A DNA stretch of 64,000 nt, taken from Mycothermus thermophilus. Taxonomy: Eukaryota > Ascomycota > Sordariomycetes > Sordariales > Chaetomiaceae. Each line of letters starts with the position of its first letter. The stretch's first letter is position 1. The notes under the pieces are model-generated. The model saw only the letters and a program-made list of their open reading frames with translations, was not told the DNA's origin and did not search any database. The position numbers and the translations under genes are program-made. Shown here piece after piece: positions 20,458-31,590 of this stretch. The DNA lies in assembly GCA_011316235.1 (NCBI GenBank), contig QQBE01000002.1, positions 1,488,001 through 1,552,000 of the forward strand, written 5' to 3'.

Positions 20458-22821
20458 TCAACACCACCTCTCCCAAGGCTCGCGCCATTTTACCCCCAAT
20501 ATCTCAAATATCCTCTTCTCGTCCCGTCCCTCAAGCAGTTCACCCTCCTGCACCACCGTGCCCTCCATCTTACACGACCCCGTCCTCGCCGCCTTCGCCG
20601 CACGTCGATCACTCCGCCGCAAGTACAGCCCGCGTTGGTTGAGATGCATGCCCTTCTTGGCCGCGAGCAGGCGCAGGCTGCGGTTGAAGATGTCATTGCC
20701 CGTGAAGTAGATGAGCGCGGCGCCGTACTCGGTTTCAGGGACGAGTAGGAAGTCAATGCGTCTCCAGATTCCGGCCGGTTTGATAGAAGAGTCGGCGGGG
20801 AGCAGGTCGGTAGCGTCTGGAGGAAGAACGCAGCAGCCGTGCCATTTGCTGCTGGGCTCGCCATGCAGGGTGTTGCGGCGATGATTTAACCCCGCGAGGG
20901 TAGCGACGAGGAAACCCTTGCGCATGAGCACCTCAACGAGCTGCTCCAAGAAAGGAACCAGGTCAGTAGCCGAGGTTGTGCCTTTCTTGGTGACAATGAC
21001 GTCCATGTCGCCTGACGAGTCGGCTCCGCGGCGGTAGCTGCCTCCGACGAGCAGCTCGACAGCCGGGTCGAGACGGGCGGCCTCGCGGCGAACATAGCCA
21101 AACAAAGCGGTGACTTCAGCGCGAGGGATGCGGCTGTTGAGGTCGTCATAATGGTCGATGCCGATGCGCTGGTTCGGGGTGAGGTTGGCGCGTTGACGCA
21201 GGTCGTCGAGGGTACGGAATCCCTGTGCGATCCATTTGTTGGCGCGGCCGAGGCCGACACCATAGATGTTGAGGAAGGTCTGTAGGACGTGGTCGAGCGG
21301 CTCCTCCTGGGCATAATCGAGCCGCTGGAGCTTGTTGGTGGTGGCGATCTCTTCGATCTTGGCGGCTAGACGCTGGCCGATGTTTGGAAGTCGGTAGGCT
21401 TCCTCGGCGGTGGTGATTTTGACCGTCTGGCGTCGGAGGGTAGTAATGGCTTTGCGGTAGGCGGTGGTCCGCCAATGGTCATTAATGCGATCATAGTAAT
21501 TGCACATCTGTTCTAAGACTTCGATGGTCCTGGCGTTGGGGTTTGCAGCGTCGGCTGACTTGTCTTTGGTCCCACCATGATTGCAAGCAAAGCGGTCCTC
21601 GAAGGTGAGCTCCTTGCGATCTTTGCGGGCTCCAGCGACCCTCTTTCGTGTCCTCTCATCATCTGATCTCCCGTCATCAACCTCCTCGGAATCAGATCCA
21701 TGTGCACCTTTGCTCGACTGAGTCGCCTCGTCATCCTCGGGATCAAGCGGAAGGCCCTTGAACTGCTGAACAAATTGGATGTACTCGGACAACTCATCCT
21801 TGATATCATCCTTTTGTGGTGGTGGAGATTTGTTTGTTGATTCATCTTGCTGATGAAAAGTCGGTACGGGAGCTGCAATCTCGCTTTCCTCTAATTCCCT
21901 TGAGGTCTGATCCATCGGGCCTGGCGATGATTGAACATCGCGTGGTGGTGTGCCACTCGAGCTTCTTCTCGACGTTCTAGATGGCTTAATGCGAAGTGAA
22001 CGGTCTGATGTCTGCGATGATTGCGGTGCCTCGCCTGGAACTGCCTTCTCCTTCGAAGATGGATGACCGACAACCTTGTACCGGGCCTGGTCCGGGTTCA
22101 GGAGGTTCTTGAACTGGATGCAGTCGAGAGGATAGTCTTCATTCACAATAGTCAGCAAGCCAGCAACATCCGGAACCACTATGTCTTGGATATCTTTGTA
22201 GACCAGGTTCTTGTCGACAATGACATGCGTCGCCTCCGAGAGGTTGCGAACCCACAGGGCTCCGTATTCTTGAGCCCGGGCGATGCGCAACTTCCGGGCC
22301 GGTGCGATGTCATTATTTGGGATGTAATAGAAGGCAAGTCCACGAAAGACTTTGGCAGACTCGGGGATCGTTTTGGTTGCTAACTGGCGCTTCCTCTTCC
22401 TCGTCCCGGGGCCTGAAGAGGCAGGTTGCTCAAGGGTCGATGAGGGGGTTGTTGGGAGAGTTGCACTCCTTCGAAGAGATGACGGCCTCGAGAGGATTGT
22501 GCCTGGGACTAGAGCTGCCTCGGCGGGTTTGGGAGGGGCAGAGGCGTCGGTCCCTGCAGTCATCTTGGATGCCGGGTTCACAACCCCAGGATTGGCTTCG
22601 GCCCGGGTTCCAGGGTTGGGAGCCGGGGCAAGGGGGCCGGCCATGGGTGTTGTGTGGCGTTGGTTTCCGGGAGGTTTCTTTTCCCGTGAGCTGAAGAACG
22701 CTCGGCAGACTTCCCGGTGACGTCTCTCCTTGTCATTCACGATGTTGTCGTCATCACTCGCGCGGTCGAGTGCCTCAAGTTCGTCGAAAAAGGCAATCTT
22801 TTCCTTGAGAGTTGAATCCAT
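20458..22821 (-). CDS. pol4: Family-X DNA polymerase (POL4 / polymerase lambda type)
   Basis: This is a gap-filling repair polymerase for base-excision repair and non-homologous end joining. It is a single exon of 787 residues. A BRCT-like domain lies at about 155-260 (KVFRGLAFYYIPNNDIAPAR, ...EATHVIVDK). A long disordered Ser/acidic linker follows, then the 8-kDa lyase/HhH region (MCNYYDRINDHWRTTAYRKA; LPNIGQRLAAKIEEIA; YGVGLGRANKWIAQG). The catalytic metal ligands are in GGSYRRGADSSGDMDVIVTK (near 605) and RRIDFLLVP (near 689). The C-terminus has the fungal NQRGLYLRR dRP-end segment. The N-terminus before the BRCT is longer than in most homologues. Confidence 0.93.
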   Translation of the reverse strand: MDSTLKEKIAFFDELEALDRASDDDNIVNDKERRHREVCRAFFSSREKKPPGNQRHTTPMAGPLAPAPNPGTRAEANPGVVNPASKMTAGTDASAPPKPAEAALVPGTILSRPSSLRRSATLPTTPSSTLEQPASSGPGTRKRKRQLATKTIPESAKVFRGLAFYYIPNNDIAPARKLRIARAQEYGALWVRNLSEATHVIVDKNLVYKDIQDIVVPDVAGLLTIVNEDYPLDCIQFKNLLNPDQARYKVVGHPSSKEKAVPGEAPQSSQTSDRSLRIKPSRTSRRSSSGTPPRDVQSSPGPMDQTSRELEESEIAAPVPTFHQQDESTNKSPPPQKDDIKDELSEYIQFVQQFKGLPLDPEDDEATQSSKGAHGSDSEEVDDGRSDDERTRKRVAGARKDRKELTFEDRFACNHGGTKDKSADAANPNARTIEVLEQMCNYYDRINDHWRTTAYRKAITTLRRQTVKITTAEEAYRLPNIGQRLAAKIEEIATTNKLQRLDYAQEEPLDHVLQTFLNIYGVGLGRANKWIAQGFRTLDDLRQRANLTPNQRIGIDHYDDLNSRIPRAEVTALFGYVRREAARLDPAVELLVGGSYRRGADSSGDMDVIVTKKGTTSATDLVPFLEQLVEVLMRKGFLVATLAGLNHRRNTLHGEPSSKWHGCCVLPPDATDLLPADSSIKPAGIWRRIDFLLVPETEYGAALIYFTGNDIFNRSLRLLAAKKGMHLNQRGLYLRRSDRRAAKAARTGSCKMEGTVVQEGELLEGRDEKRIFEILGVKWREPWERWC

Positions 22822-23604
22822 GCCGGTTCGGATCCCAGCCGAAGATTTTGGGAGATTTTTTTCATGGAATTATCGAGGGGAAAGCCAACTCAGACCTCCA
22901 TCGTTGTTCTGAGTCTGGAGGTCTCTGTCGATGAGGCTGCGTTTGGTTGTCGAGAGCGTTCCAAATCGTGTTGTGAGTCATTGACATTGTGTTGATGAAG
23001 TTGGTACGAAAGATGTACCTATGCAAACATTTTATGCACTTCCATAACAGCACCAAGTTGTGTAAGAGCCGACTCCCAGTTGCCTGGAAGATGCTCCACC
23101 GACGACGGGAACAATGCCAGGCAACAGAGTTGCAAGTCGTGTTTCCTGCATGTGAGACCGTGCAGATTCAACGCCAAAGAGACACGAAATCACGTGCACT
23201 CTCAGCAGAGATCTGTGCCCCTGCTGGCTTGGCAACGCGTGGCACGGCTTGGCATGGCAGGAACGTGTTTCACCCGCACTTGCCCCTTTTGCGTTGCATG
23301 GGTACCTGAAGAAAAGAAGGACCCTGGATGGAACTCCTGAAGGAAGGCCTGCCTCATTCTCGAATCCGTCATCAACTCATCAGTGGACACTAACAAAACA
23401 AACCCATCTTGTCGTTTCTTTAACCAAACCATCTCTCACCACTTACAAAGGCTTCACAACCACACCGAGTCCGTGCTCGGACGGGATTACTTCTTACAGA
23501 ATACTTGCAGTATCCTTGCCTTTCATTCTGTATGACTTCTCTTTAGTCACCTGTCTTGTCTTCAGTCTCGTGTGACAAGCTCTGGTGAGCCATCCACAGC
23601 CAAG
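22822..23604. other. Divergent promoter region POL4/MOB2-like
   Basis: This is a 783-bp divergent spacer, rich in pyrimidine on the + strand near 23400-23580 just before the MOB start. No supported coding feature. Confidence 0.45.
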
Positions 23605-24840
23605 ATGTCTAACCTCTTTTCTGGCATGTGAGTTGATATTTCTTCCTGGTCACTCCTGCTTGTCTCTCTCTCATTCTTCAATTGACCCAACATTGCATTG
23701 ATGCTAACTCTCTTGTAGCAATGCCCGCCTTAGGGGGGCTGGCAAACATGGTGGAAAGAGTCCTGTGCCCGCAGCTGATGATAACCACCTCACCCCGCCG
23801 GACAAGAGCCTCGGCCAACGGAGCAAATCCTCCAGCAACCTGCAGCAGCTAGCTAAGCTCCCGCCGCTGCCTGCATCGCCCGCTCTCCCCAAGACCATTC
23901 CAACTGGCGAGGAGGTTCTCAACTCGTACCGCCTCCCTCATCCGCTCCCTCTGTGGCTCAATCCCGCATATGCCAAGCACATTGTGAAGGGCAATTTTAT
24001 GACCCTGAGCAGCAAGCCCAAGACGGTCGAGCTAGGTGAATGGATCGCTCATCAAGGTATGTCGGTGGACCTGTCATGAAATGTGATTCCGCCGTCTATT
24101 CATTGCTAACTCTCTTTCTCTCAAGCTGTGGAGCACTACCGCAATCTGTGGAACTTTGTCAATGTCGTCACCTGTAAGGAGCCTGAGACGGGCAAGTCCA
24201 TCTGCAATGTCAGCACATGCCCGCGCATGTCTGCTGGGCCGTAAGGAACCCATCGTCGCGGAACATCACGAACTCCCTGTTGCTCACACTCGACCACAGG
24301 AACCACTCATACACATGGCTCAATAAGAAGGAAGACCGTTACGAGCGGGTCGAGCTTCCGGCCTATGAGTACATGTCGCTTATGAAGCGCTGGATCTCGG
24401 GCAAACTGGACGACACCAACATCTTCCCCACCGACCCGGCCACTGTCTCCTTCGCGCCGAACCCCAGCATCCCCAGCACTGCCCTCACCAGCACCGCCGA
24501 CGAATGGATCGGGAAGCGCAGCGGCTTCCCCAAGGAGTTCGCCAGCATCTGCCGGACCATCTTCCTCCAAATGTTCCGTGTCTATGCCCACCTGTACTGG
24601 GCGCATTTTGTGGAGCCGTTCTACCATCTCAACCTGGAGAAGCAGCTCAACAGCTGCTTCAGCCACTTTGTCCTGACGGCCACTGCCCTGGACATGCTCA
24701 AGCCGCAGGAGCTGGAGCCCATGCAGGCGCTGATCGACCTGTGGGCGGCTAATGGCACGTTCCCACCCGAGTCGACGGCTTACTCGTACGCCAACCTCCA
24801 GGTGGGCGCACGGTTGCTGCAGATGGCGGGCATGGCCTAG
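23605..24840 (+). CDS. MOB2-like MOB1/phocein-family kinase activator
   Basis: MOB proteins bind and activate NDR/LATS kinases; MOB2-type members pair with CBK1/COT-1-like kinases in polar growth of hyphae. Exons are 23605-23627, 23719-24056, 24126-24240 and 24300-24840 (338 residues), all joins keeping frame. The first exon gives MSNLFSGI, and a basic Ser-rich tail precedes the fold. Fold landmarks are LGEWIAHQAVEHYRNLWNF, zinc-binding CNVSTCPRMSAGP followed by NHSYTWLN, LPAYEYMSLMKRWI, IFPTD, and the His pair HLYWAH with SCFSHF after it. The stretch VTCKEPETGKS before the zinc cysteines is longer than in typical MOB1. MOB2 rather than MOB1 is my inference from the overall sequence. Confidence 0.83.
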
Positions 24841-25519
24841 GGCGACATGTCACTGAGGAAAGAACATTGTATGTGTGTATAGATGGCATGGGATTCTTAG
24901 TTCGCAAATGCATCGATTGGCGTTCGGGCGTGGCTTGGGATGGCCAGGAAGGCCGGGAAGAGGAGAGACAGAGATAAAGATGGGAAGACGGTTAACGTAC
25001 TTCTGAAGGGAAAGCCTCCATGTAAGTAGGTATGGTGTATGATGAGTATGCAAATACAACGCATACATAGTTTGATAGGTCCAGATGGCCTTCATCCCCT
25101 GGGCATTGTGAGGTGTTGTTTACTTCGCTGCTTCCCCCCTAAAACTTGCACACCCGACATCGGCCTACCCTCTTTCCTTTGAGCGCCTCCCCTCCTGAAA
25201 CTTGACAACAAAAAGCCGAAATGCTGCTCTAACCCCAACCCTGCCCGTTTCACTCGTTTCACTACTGAGTGCGGGGCAATTCCCCACCCTCCAACATCAG
25301 AAACCTTATCGGCGGGTTGCTTTTCAATCTGCTTTGGAATTTTCCACCCAAATTGTTCGCTGCGCAACCAGAAAAGAGCCCGAGGTTTTTTCTTTTCTCG
25401 TTTTCCTCACTCCTCATCCTCTCATTTTCGGGGATATCCTTTGGATTCTCCTTTTTTTCTTTCTAGTTTTTCATTCTCCTTACCCGTCTCCTCCTCATTT
25501 CCCCTCCGCGACATCCAAA
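24841..25519. other. MOB2-like / PRMT1 intergenic region
   Basis: The last 200 bp before 25520 are strongly pyrimidine-rich (TTTTCTTTTCTCG-type) and are probably the PRMT1 promoter and leader. The rest shows nothing supported. Confidence 0.45.
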
Positions 25520-26762
25520 ATGTCCAACGACGCTATGGATATCGAACTCGCCGAGAAGCGGTTCAAGGAACTTTCTCACGCCGAGCAACACTACTTCAAC
25601 AGCTACAACCACCATGGTGAGCAACAATATACCCTTTTCTCGTGCTTCCTAGTCTGTTTAGCTAACCCGCGACCCCCTTCCTGCTACCAGGCATCCATGA
25701 GGAAATGTTGGTGTGTACATCTCATGAAACTCTCCTCTCTCGTCGCGACCTAGGTGAAACTAACCATTTTTCGCGATGACAGAAAGATGAGGTCCGGACG
25801 AGGTCGTACATGAACGCCATCATGCAGAATAAGCACATCTTCAAGAACAAGATCGTCCTCGACGTCGGCTGCGGCACGGGCATTCTCTCCATGTTCGCCG
25901 CGAAGGCCGGGGCCAAGCACGTTATCGGTGTCGACATGTCGACGATCATCTTCAAGGCGCGCGAGATCGTCAAGGTCAATGGCCTGGCCGACAAGATCAC
26001 CCTGATCCAGGGCAAGATGGAGGAGATTGAGATGCCCTACCCCAAGGTCGATATCATCATCTCGGAGTGGATGGGCTACTTCCTCCTCTATGAGAGCATG
26101 CTGGACACGGTCCTGTATGCTCGCGACAAGTACCTGGCCAAAGATGGCCTCATCTTCCCAGACAAGGCAACGATCTTCATTGCGGGTATCGAGGACGGCG
26201 AGTACAAGGAGGAGAAGATCGGCTGTATGTGGTTTGCCACCTGAGCTCCGTCTTGGTTACCTTGCTAACATTGCTCTCCTCAGTCTGGGATAACGTCTAC
26301 GGATTCGACTACAGCCCTCTCAAAGAGACCGCCCTTTCCGAGCCCCTCGTCGACACAGTCGAGATGAAGGCTGTCGTCACGGACCCGACTGCGGTGTTGA
26401 CGCTTGACCTGTACAAGGTCAACCCCTCGGACCTGTCCTTCAGCTGCCCCTTCGACCTCAAGGTGCGGCGCAACGACTTCATCCACGCACTCGTGGCGTG
26501 GTTCGACATCGAGTTCACCGCGTGCCACAAGCCCGTCCGCTTCTCCACCGGCCCGCACACAAAGTACACCCACTGGAAGCAGACCGTCTTCTACCTCAAG
26601 GACGTCCTCACCGTCGAGGAGGGCGAGAAGATCGAGTGCGCCCTGCACAACCGTCCCAACGAGAAGAACAAGCGCGACCTCGACATCAAGATCGAGTACC
26701 GCCTCGTTACCGAGGACGAGAACCGCCAGGCCGAGGGCACGTGCTTGTACAAGATGTGCTAA
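25520..26762 (+). CDS. rmtA: Protein arginine N-methyltransferase 1 (RmtA/HMT1)
   Basis: This type I arginine methyltransferase makes asymmetric dimethylarginine from S-adenosylmethionine on RGG proteins and histone H4 Arg3. Exons are 25520-25616, 25691-25710, 25783-26224 and 26284-26762 (345 residues). The second exon is a 20-nt microexon that supplies most of GIHEEML and joins NHH to KDEVRTRSYMNAI. SAM-binding motif I is VLDVGCGTGILS at about 64-75, the double-E loop is SEWMGYFLLYESM, and THW is in KYTHWKQTVFYLKD. The C-terminal beta-barrel ends YRLVTEDENRQAEG. Donors GTGAGC, GTGTGT and GTATGT and acceptors CAG/CAG/CAG fit the frame exactly. The gene is not adjacent to known partners. Confidence 0.95.
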
Positions 26763-28022
26763 AGAGGACGTGATGGGGTCCATCACACCATCACACCAAA
26801 ACCTTTGTGTAGGGCAGCGAGTCCCCAAAAAGGCACGCTCGCTTCAGCATTGAGGAAGGCTTCCGGGTCGCAAGCCATCTCTGCGGGGCGAGGCGAGGCG
26901 AGGCGAGACTCGTCAGTCAGCGCGAACGAGTGCACCACCACCCATGCGGGGAGACACCTGTCCAGGGCCGCCTTACTATCAGCAGCTGAGTTGTGTGAAC
27001 CAGCAAGAGACCTAGCCTCCTTCCAGAGTTGCCGCCACACATTCGAGGCTCGGCGGGAAGCACGAGCTCTTGTCAAAGCGTATAATAGGTGCAATGACGC
27101 TGGACAGCGCGAAGGTGCCGGTCAGGAGTCATCAACGGTCTAAGGGCAGGAATTTTTGGTAGAGGATGTTTTATATATATCCTTGACACACGGAAAGCCA
27201 ATGAGATGAGGGAAAGAGAAGGGTGGTCGCAAAAGAGGGGTGAGAGATAATTTAGGACGGATGGATGGGAGGGAAGTTGGTAGAGAACCCCGAGGCAAGC
27301 GATACGCGATACTTCTCTCGGTCTCGGTCTTTGATCAACGACAATGGACATGGGATACCCGTACAATCGTGGGACATCTTATTTTTTGTTTGTGTGTTTC
27401 GTGTTTCCTCGGTTAGATAGACAACATGAAAGAAAACTGGTTGCGGCCTCAGTCTGTAAGAACTCGTTTGCTGTCTTGCGGTCTCTAAGTTTGTTCAATG
27501 GCCTCAGGTATTATGCGATGCATTATGAGTTCTCTCACTATACTGGCGCCATCAACTTGGGCATCTCGACATCGAAAGCACACGATGGAGCCAACCTCAC
27601 CGTCATCATCATCCATGCCGCTAAAATTCATGACTACCCGATGCCTCCTGCACCCTCTATAGACACCAAAAGACAAATCATCCACGCTTTTTGTGACAAA
27701 AATCTTTTTTTTTCTTCTTGTCCGCTGTTTCATTCATCATTCATTCACCAAGCTTTTGATCGACTCGCTAGACCACCACCGTCGTCGTCGTTGGAAGACG
27801 ACCAAAGAGACCAAACCCGAGTCAAAACTAAAGACTCAATACCTCCGCCCCTTCCCCTCTCCTCCTCTCGAGAAGAGCCCCTGCTCCCAAAGTTATCGCT
27901 AAGGAAATCAGACCTGCTTTTTTTTTTCTCTTAATTATTCCCCTCCCTCCGCTTAAACCGGATCATCCCTTGCCCTCTTCCCGACCCAACCCTCCCTGCT
28001 CGTGAAGTTTCATATATTTGAA
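26763..28022. other. Region between PRMT1 and the Ser-rich gene
   Basis: This 1.26-kb convergent spacer holds a short GAGGC-type microsatellite near 26885-26905 and a T/C-rich block near 27690-27730. A 196-codon frame at 27344-27934 has no recognisable composition and is not called. Confidence 0.45.
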
Positions 28023-28946
28023 TCAACGCTTAAAGTTCCCGTACCCACCATCCACGTCGTCCTGCGCCTTTTTCTGCGTCCGTGCTCGCCGTGACACTGC
28101 CACACTGTCGTCGAAACCCAGACTGTCTCCGTCCAGGTCGTCGTCGTCGTCATCATCTGCCTCACAAAGAGTGTCCGTGCTACCCCAGCTCCCGCTGCTG
28201 TCGCCGCTGTTGCTTCTTGAAAAAGGCTCGCCGTCAATATCCGTGATCGTTTCGGGGGTAGAAGTACCAGTAACAGTAATCCTCTCAACCCCGAGTCTTG
28301 CCGTTGTTGTTGTTGTCGTTGTCCCCGCCAACCTTGCCAGGCCCACCGTATCCCTCTCCTCGCGCTTTACCCCCCTCTTCTCCCCCATCGACGTCGTCCT
28401 TCTCGATGGCGAACTCCCTCCATTCTCTAACCACCCCGAATCCCGCATCAGCTGCAACAGCGAGGACTGTCCGTACCCAAACTTGCGCGTCCATTCCCTC
28501 GCCTTGGCCTGGACCGCTACGGCCGCTTCCTCGCCCCCCAGTTTGCGGGCGTGTTGCATCCGCCTCTGCCATCGTCTGGTAGACCATTCTTCGAGATACT
28601 CAGCCTGCTGCCAGGATTCAGGATTGTGGGCGAGGTCTACGCCGGGTGGCGGCGGCGGGAGGAGCAAGTCGGAGGGCGAGGCGGAGAGGTTAGTGCCTGT
28701 GGTGGACAAGTAGGAGGAATTTGCTGCGGGGCGATGGGCGTAGTTTGTCCGTCGGCGATAAGATTCTGCTATTGCAGGCGTGGAGACGGGTGTGGGGATG
28801 GGGATCGGCAGGGTGATTGCACGGCGGCGGTGGTTATGTCGAGGAGTGTCGTCGTCAGTGGAAGACAGCGAAGATGAGCTCAAATCAGGAGACAGTGTAA
28901 GGTCCGAGCTAGAGCGTTTGCGGGCAATGTCGGAGAGAGATTCAGC
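28023..28946 (-). CDS. Unrecognised Ser/Arg-rich protein, 5' end unresolved
   Basis: The minus-strand frame encodes about 307 residues from the acceptor-like CTAG at 28947-28950 to the stop. It is disordered and Ser/Pro-rich at the start (KRSSSDLTLSPDL), has a helical middle (EYLEEWSTRRWQRRMQHARK, then EAAVAVQAKAREWTRKFGYG), and an acidic Asp run (DDDDDDDLDGD) near the end. No ATG lies in the open frame near its 5' limit; the apparent start at 28883 is a TTG. Reading upstream, an in-frame stop TAG is met immediately before the acceptor-like sequence. So the start must lie on an upstream exon that would fall inside or beyond the phosphomutase 3' end, or the frame has been broken. Function unknown. 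Confidence 0.45.
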   Translation of the reverse strand, partial: AESLSDIARKRSSSDLTLSPDLSSSSLSSTDDDTPRHNHRRRAITLPIPIPTPVSTPAIAESYRRRTNYAHRPAANSSYLSTTGTNLSASPSDLLLPPPPPGVDLAHNPESWQQAEYLEEWSTRRWQRRMQHARKLGGEEAAVAVQAKAREWTRKFGYGQSSLLQLMRDSGWLENGGSSPSRRTTSMGEKRGVKREERDTVGLARLAGTTTTTTTARLGVERITVTGTSTPETITDIDGEPFSRSNSGDSSGSWGSTDTLCEADDDDDDDLDGDSLGFDDSVAVSRRARTQKKAQDDVDGGYGNFKR

Positions 28947-29006
28947 CTAGGAATCGAGAGGGTGCGTGGACGGGACGGGGTCGAGCAAGGGGGGCTCGAT
29001 CCGGTT

Positions 29007-30708
29007 CTAGAGGGAACCATAGCGCTCGATGATCCGAGCCACGCGCTCGGCGAGCTCGTTGGCTTCGGAACGGGTAGCGGCCTCGGCGTAAACACGGCAG
29101 GCGTTCTCGGTGCCGCTGGCACGTGCAAAGGCGCGTGCATCTTTGTACTTCTTGACTGCCTGGTCGATCTCGTCCTGGGCACCCTCGGGACGCAGCAGGC
29201 GGCGTTCGGCGTCAGTGGTCTCGAATAGGTCCTTGTTACCAACCTCGACGCGGACCAAGCGGTTCGGCAGGTCGGTGTACGTCAAGGCCCAATCGCGCAG
29301 GGACCACTTCTTGTGGGCGAGGATGACTTCAACCATGAGCATGTCGGAAATGGCGTCGCCGACAGTCTGGTTGATGAGGTCGGCCAGGGCAGCAAGCGTA
29401 TCGAGAGCCTCCTTTTGAGCCGGTGATTGTGGCTGTGTCTTACGGAATGCCTGCAGAGCATCAGGAGAGAAGAGCACAGTACCATGACCGTTGGCCTCGA
29501 AGTACACTCCAATATCAAATCCCTGAGCGACATGGTGGAGGTGCTTGACGCCAGTTGGGGTGCAGATGACGGGCAGCTTCAGGTGCTGTGTGATATAGGT
29601 GGTGCTGGCACCGTTGGCATAGGCCGTCTGCACGACGCCAATGCGCAACTCATCCCGAAGCCCGGCGGCCTCGACGAGGTCACCGATGAAGGAGGCGGCA
29701 AGGGACGAGATGCGGTCGCCATCAAGCATGACAAAACCGCTTTCCGGGTCGACCCAGTAGTATATCAAGCGGTCGGCATCGCCGTCTAACGAGCACGAAC
29801 GCACACCCGGCTCCGGTTTGGGAAGGGGAGGTGCCCTCTGCCTCGTCTTGACAAAGTCGGCGCCGCACTACAGAAGAAAAGGAAGTCAGCATACGTCAGA
29901 AGAAAGCGAGCTAACGAGGGACCGAACATACCTCGAGGTTGAGAATCTCGGGCCTCAGAACATCATCATTGACCACCTTAATGTCGAGATTGTACTTCTC
30001 CTTGGGGATGTACTTGAGGAGCTCGGTGAGCTTGGGGCCGCCGACGCCATTGGCGCAGTCGACAATGAGTGGGCCGTTGATTTTCCTGCCCTTCATGGCG
30101 CGACCGAAGGCCTCCGCAAGCTTCTCGTAGTACCCAGCCTCGGTCGGGGTGCCATAGGCGAGGGGGGTGCCGTCGCTGTTGGTGGCGCGCACGAGGTAGT
30201 GCAACTGGGGCGTGGTGAGGATCTTGAAGTTGACAGCTTCGGTGTTGGTGGCTTCGAGAGCGTCGGCCAGAGCAACGCTCAAGGTGTGGCCCGAAGGCCT
30301 CGTGTCACGACCATAAACGACTTTGGCGGGGGCCTTGAGGTCGATCTTCAGGTCGGCGGCCAGGCGGTTGTAGACTTCAACGAGCACCTCATCGGACGGG
30401 GCATTGACGAGGGCGGTGGCATAATGCTCCCACTCCTGCTCCAGCATGTCACCCATGGGGTCGACGATCTTGACACCGTTGTCGGCGGCCGGGTTGTGGC
30501 TGGCGGTGATCATGACGCCAATGGCCCGGCTGTTGAGCTTGCGGCTTCGGAGGGAGGCGAGCAGGCCAACACGGAAAGTAATTCCGTCGAGAAGGTCGGC
30601 CCTCATGCGGAAACCGGCGGTGCCGTAGGCGTAGAGTTTGCCCTTTTCTTGGGGCACGATGGGGTGCTTGGCCGAGGCGGCCAGGATGGCCTTGTCGTGG
30701 TTGTCCAT
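29007..30708 (-). CDS. agm1: Phosphoacetylglucosamine mutase (AGM1/PCM1)
   Basis: This enzyme interconverts N-acetylglucosamine 6-phosphate and 1-phosphate on the way to UDP-GlcNAc, needed for chitin and N-glycans. Two exons (30708-29932 and 29867-29007) with a GTATGT...TAG intron give 545 residues. The phosphoserine loop is TASHNPAADNGVK (near 70), the metal-binding loop is LDGDADRLIYYW (near 282), and the sugar-binding loop is FEANGHGT. The C-terminal phosphate site is ARASGTENACRVYAEA. The intron sits at CGADFVKT, inside the conserved GCGADFVK block. The ATG at 30708 gives the normal N-terminus. Its stop lies about 60 bp from the acceptor-like boundary of the next minus-strand frame. Confidence 0.95.
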
Positions 30709-31590
30709 GGTGGTATAGGTCGAGGAACACGATTGAGGGAAATCAACAACAAACAGAGATAGATCAAGAGAAGAAAGGCGGAGGTCAGGCTGGTGTCGAG
30801 GGTGGAGGAGACGCTGAAGCACGCTGACGGATCCAAGATCCACACAATGTGGAGGCCACAGGTACCTTAGGTGAGGCAGATCAACAACAATCAAGATGCA
30901 CAGGGCGGGAGGGAGAAGGGAGAAGCAGTATATTAGGAGGTCAGTCAGGTAAGGTAGATATGGGGTCAGACGAGAAGAAGCGGTGGGTGGGCAGAGAGTG
31001 GAGGATACCTTAGGAACTCGAGTGAGAGCTGCCCAAGGGATGGATGCGAGGAAGGAACTTAAGTGAACCTTGAAGGGATGGAACCCGAAGGGGCCCCCCG
31101 CTCTTCAGAGCACCTTCCTGCCCGCTGCCCACTGCTGAGCCCCTCTGATGCTGTGTGTGTTGTTCGAGCTTTCCAGAGTGGAAACCTGGAAGCTGGAGTG
31201 GGGGGAGACCGAACATGGAAATACCACTAACCGTATATGGCCTAGTGCATCTGGATTGCCGGCGGGCCGTCTTGGCAGTCGATGATGCAGAACGCGTCGT
31301 CGCTTCGGGAACGCGACACATTGTTGACTTTCGGCGAATGTCAATATTGGAGTCGTCTCAGGGGCATACCATCATCATCGCCTTGCTCAACCATGGGACT
31401 CTAGCGTAGAGCAACAGCCGAAGCTCGGACTGCTTGGACGGCGATTGTCACAGTGATGCTGCTCTAGCCCTCTCTTGCACTCCCCTCCATTTGTTCATCT
31501 CCACTAACTCTGTACTTACCCCCCCCCCTCCGTCTCTCTGGCTGTCTGCCATTCTCTCCGTCATTTTTTTTCGACTTTGACACCGGCACC
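30709..31590. other. Divergent promoter region AGM1/MUS81
   Basis: This 882-bp spacer between divergent starts contains nothing recognisable apart from a C-run (CCCCCCCC) near 31520-31527. No supported coding frame. Confidence 0.45.

Noticed and set aside
27344..27934. 196-codon frame between PRMT1 and the Ser-rich gene
   Set aside because: Its composition shifts along its length (Phe-rich, then Pro/Ser-rich) and it contains a T/C tract read as a Phe run. No family is recognised.
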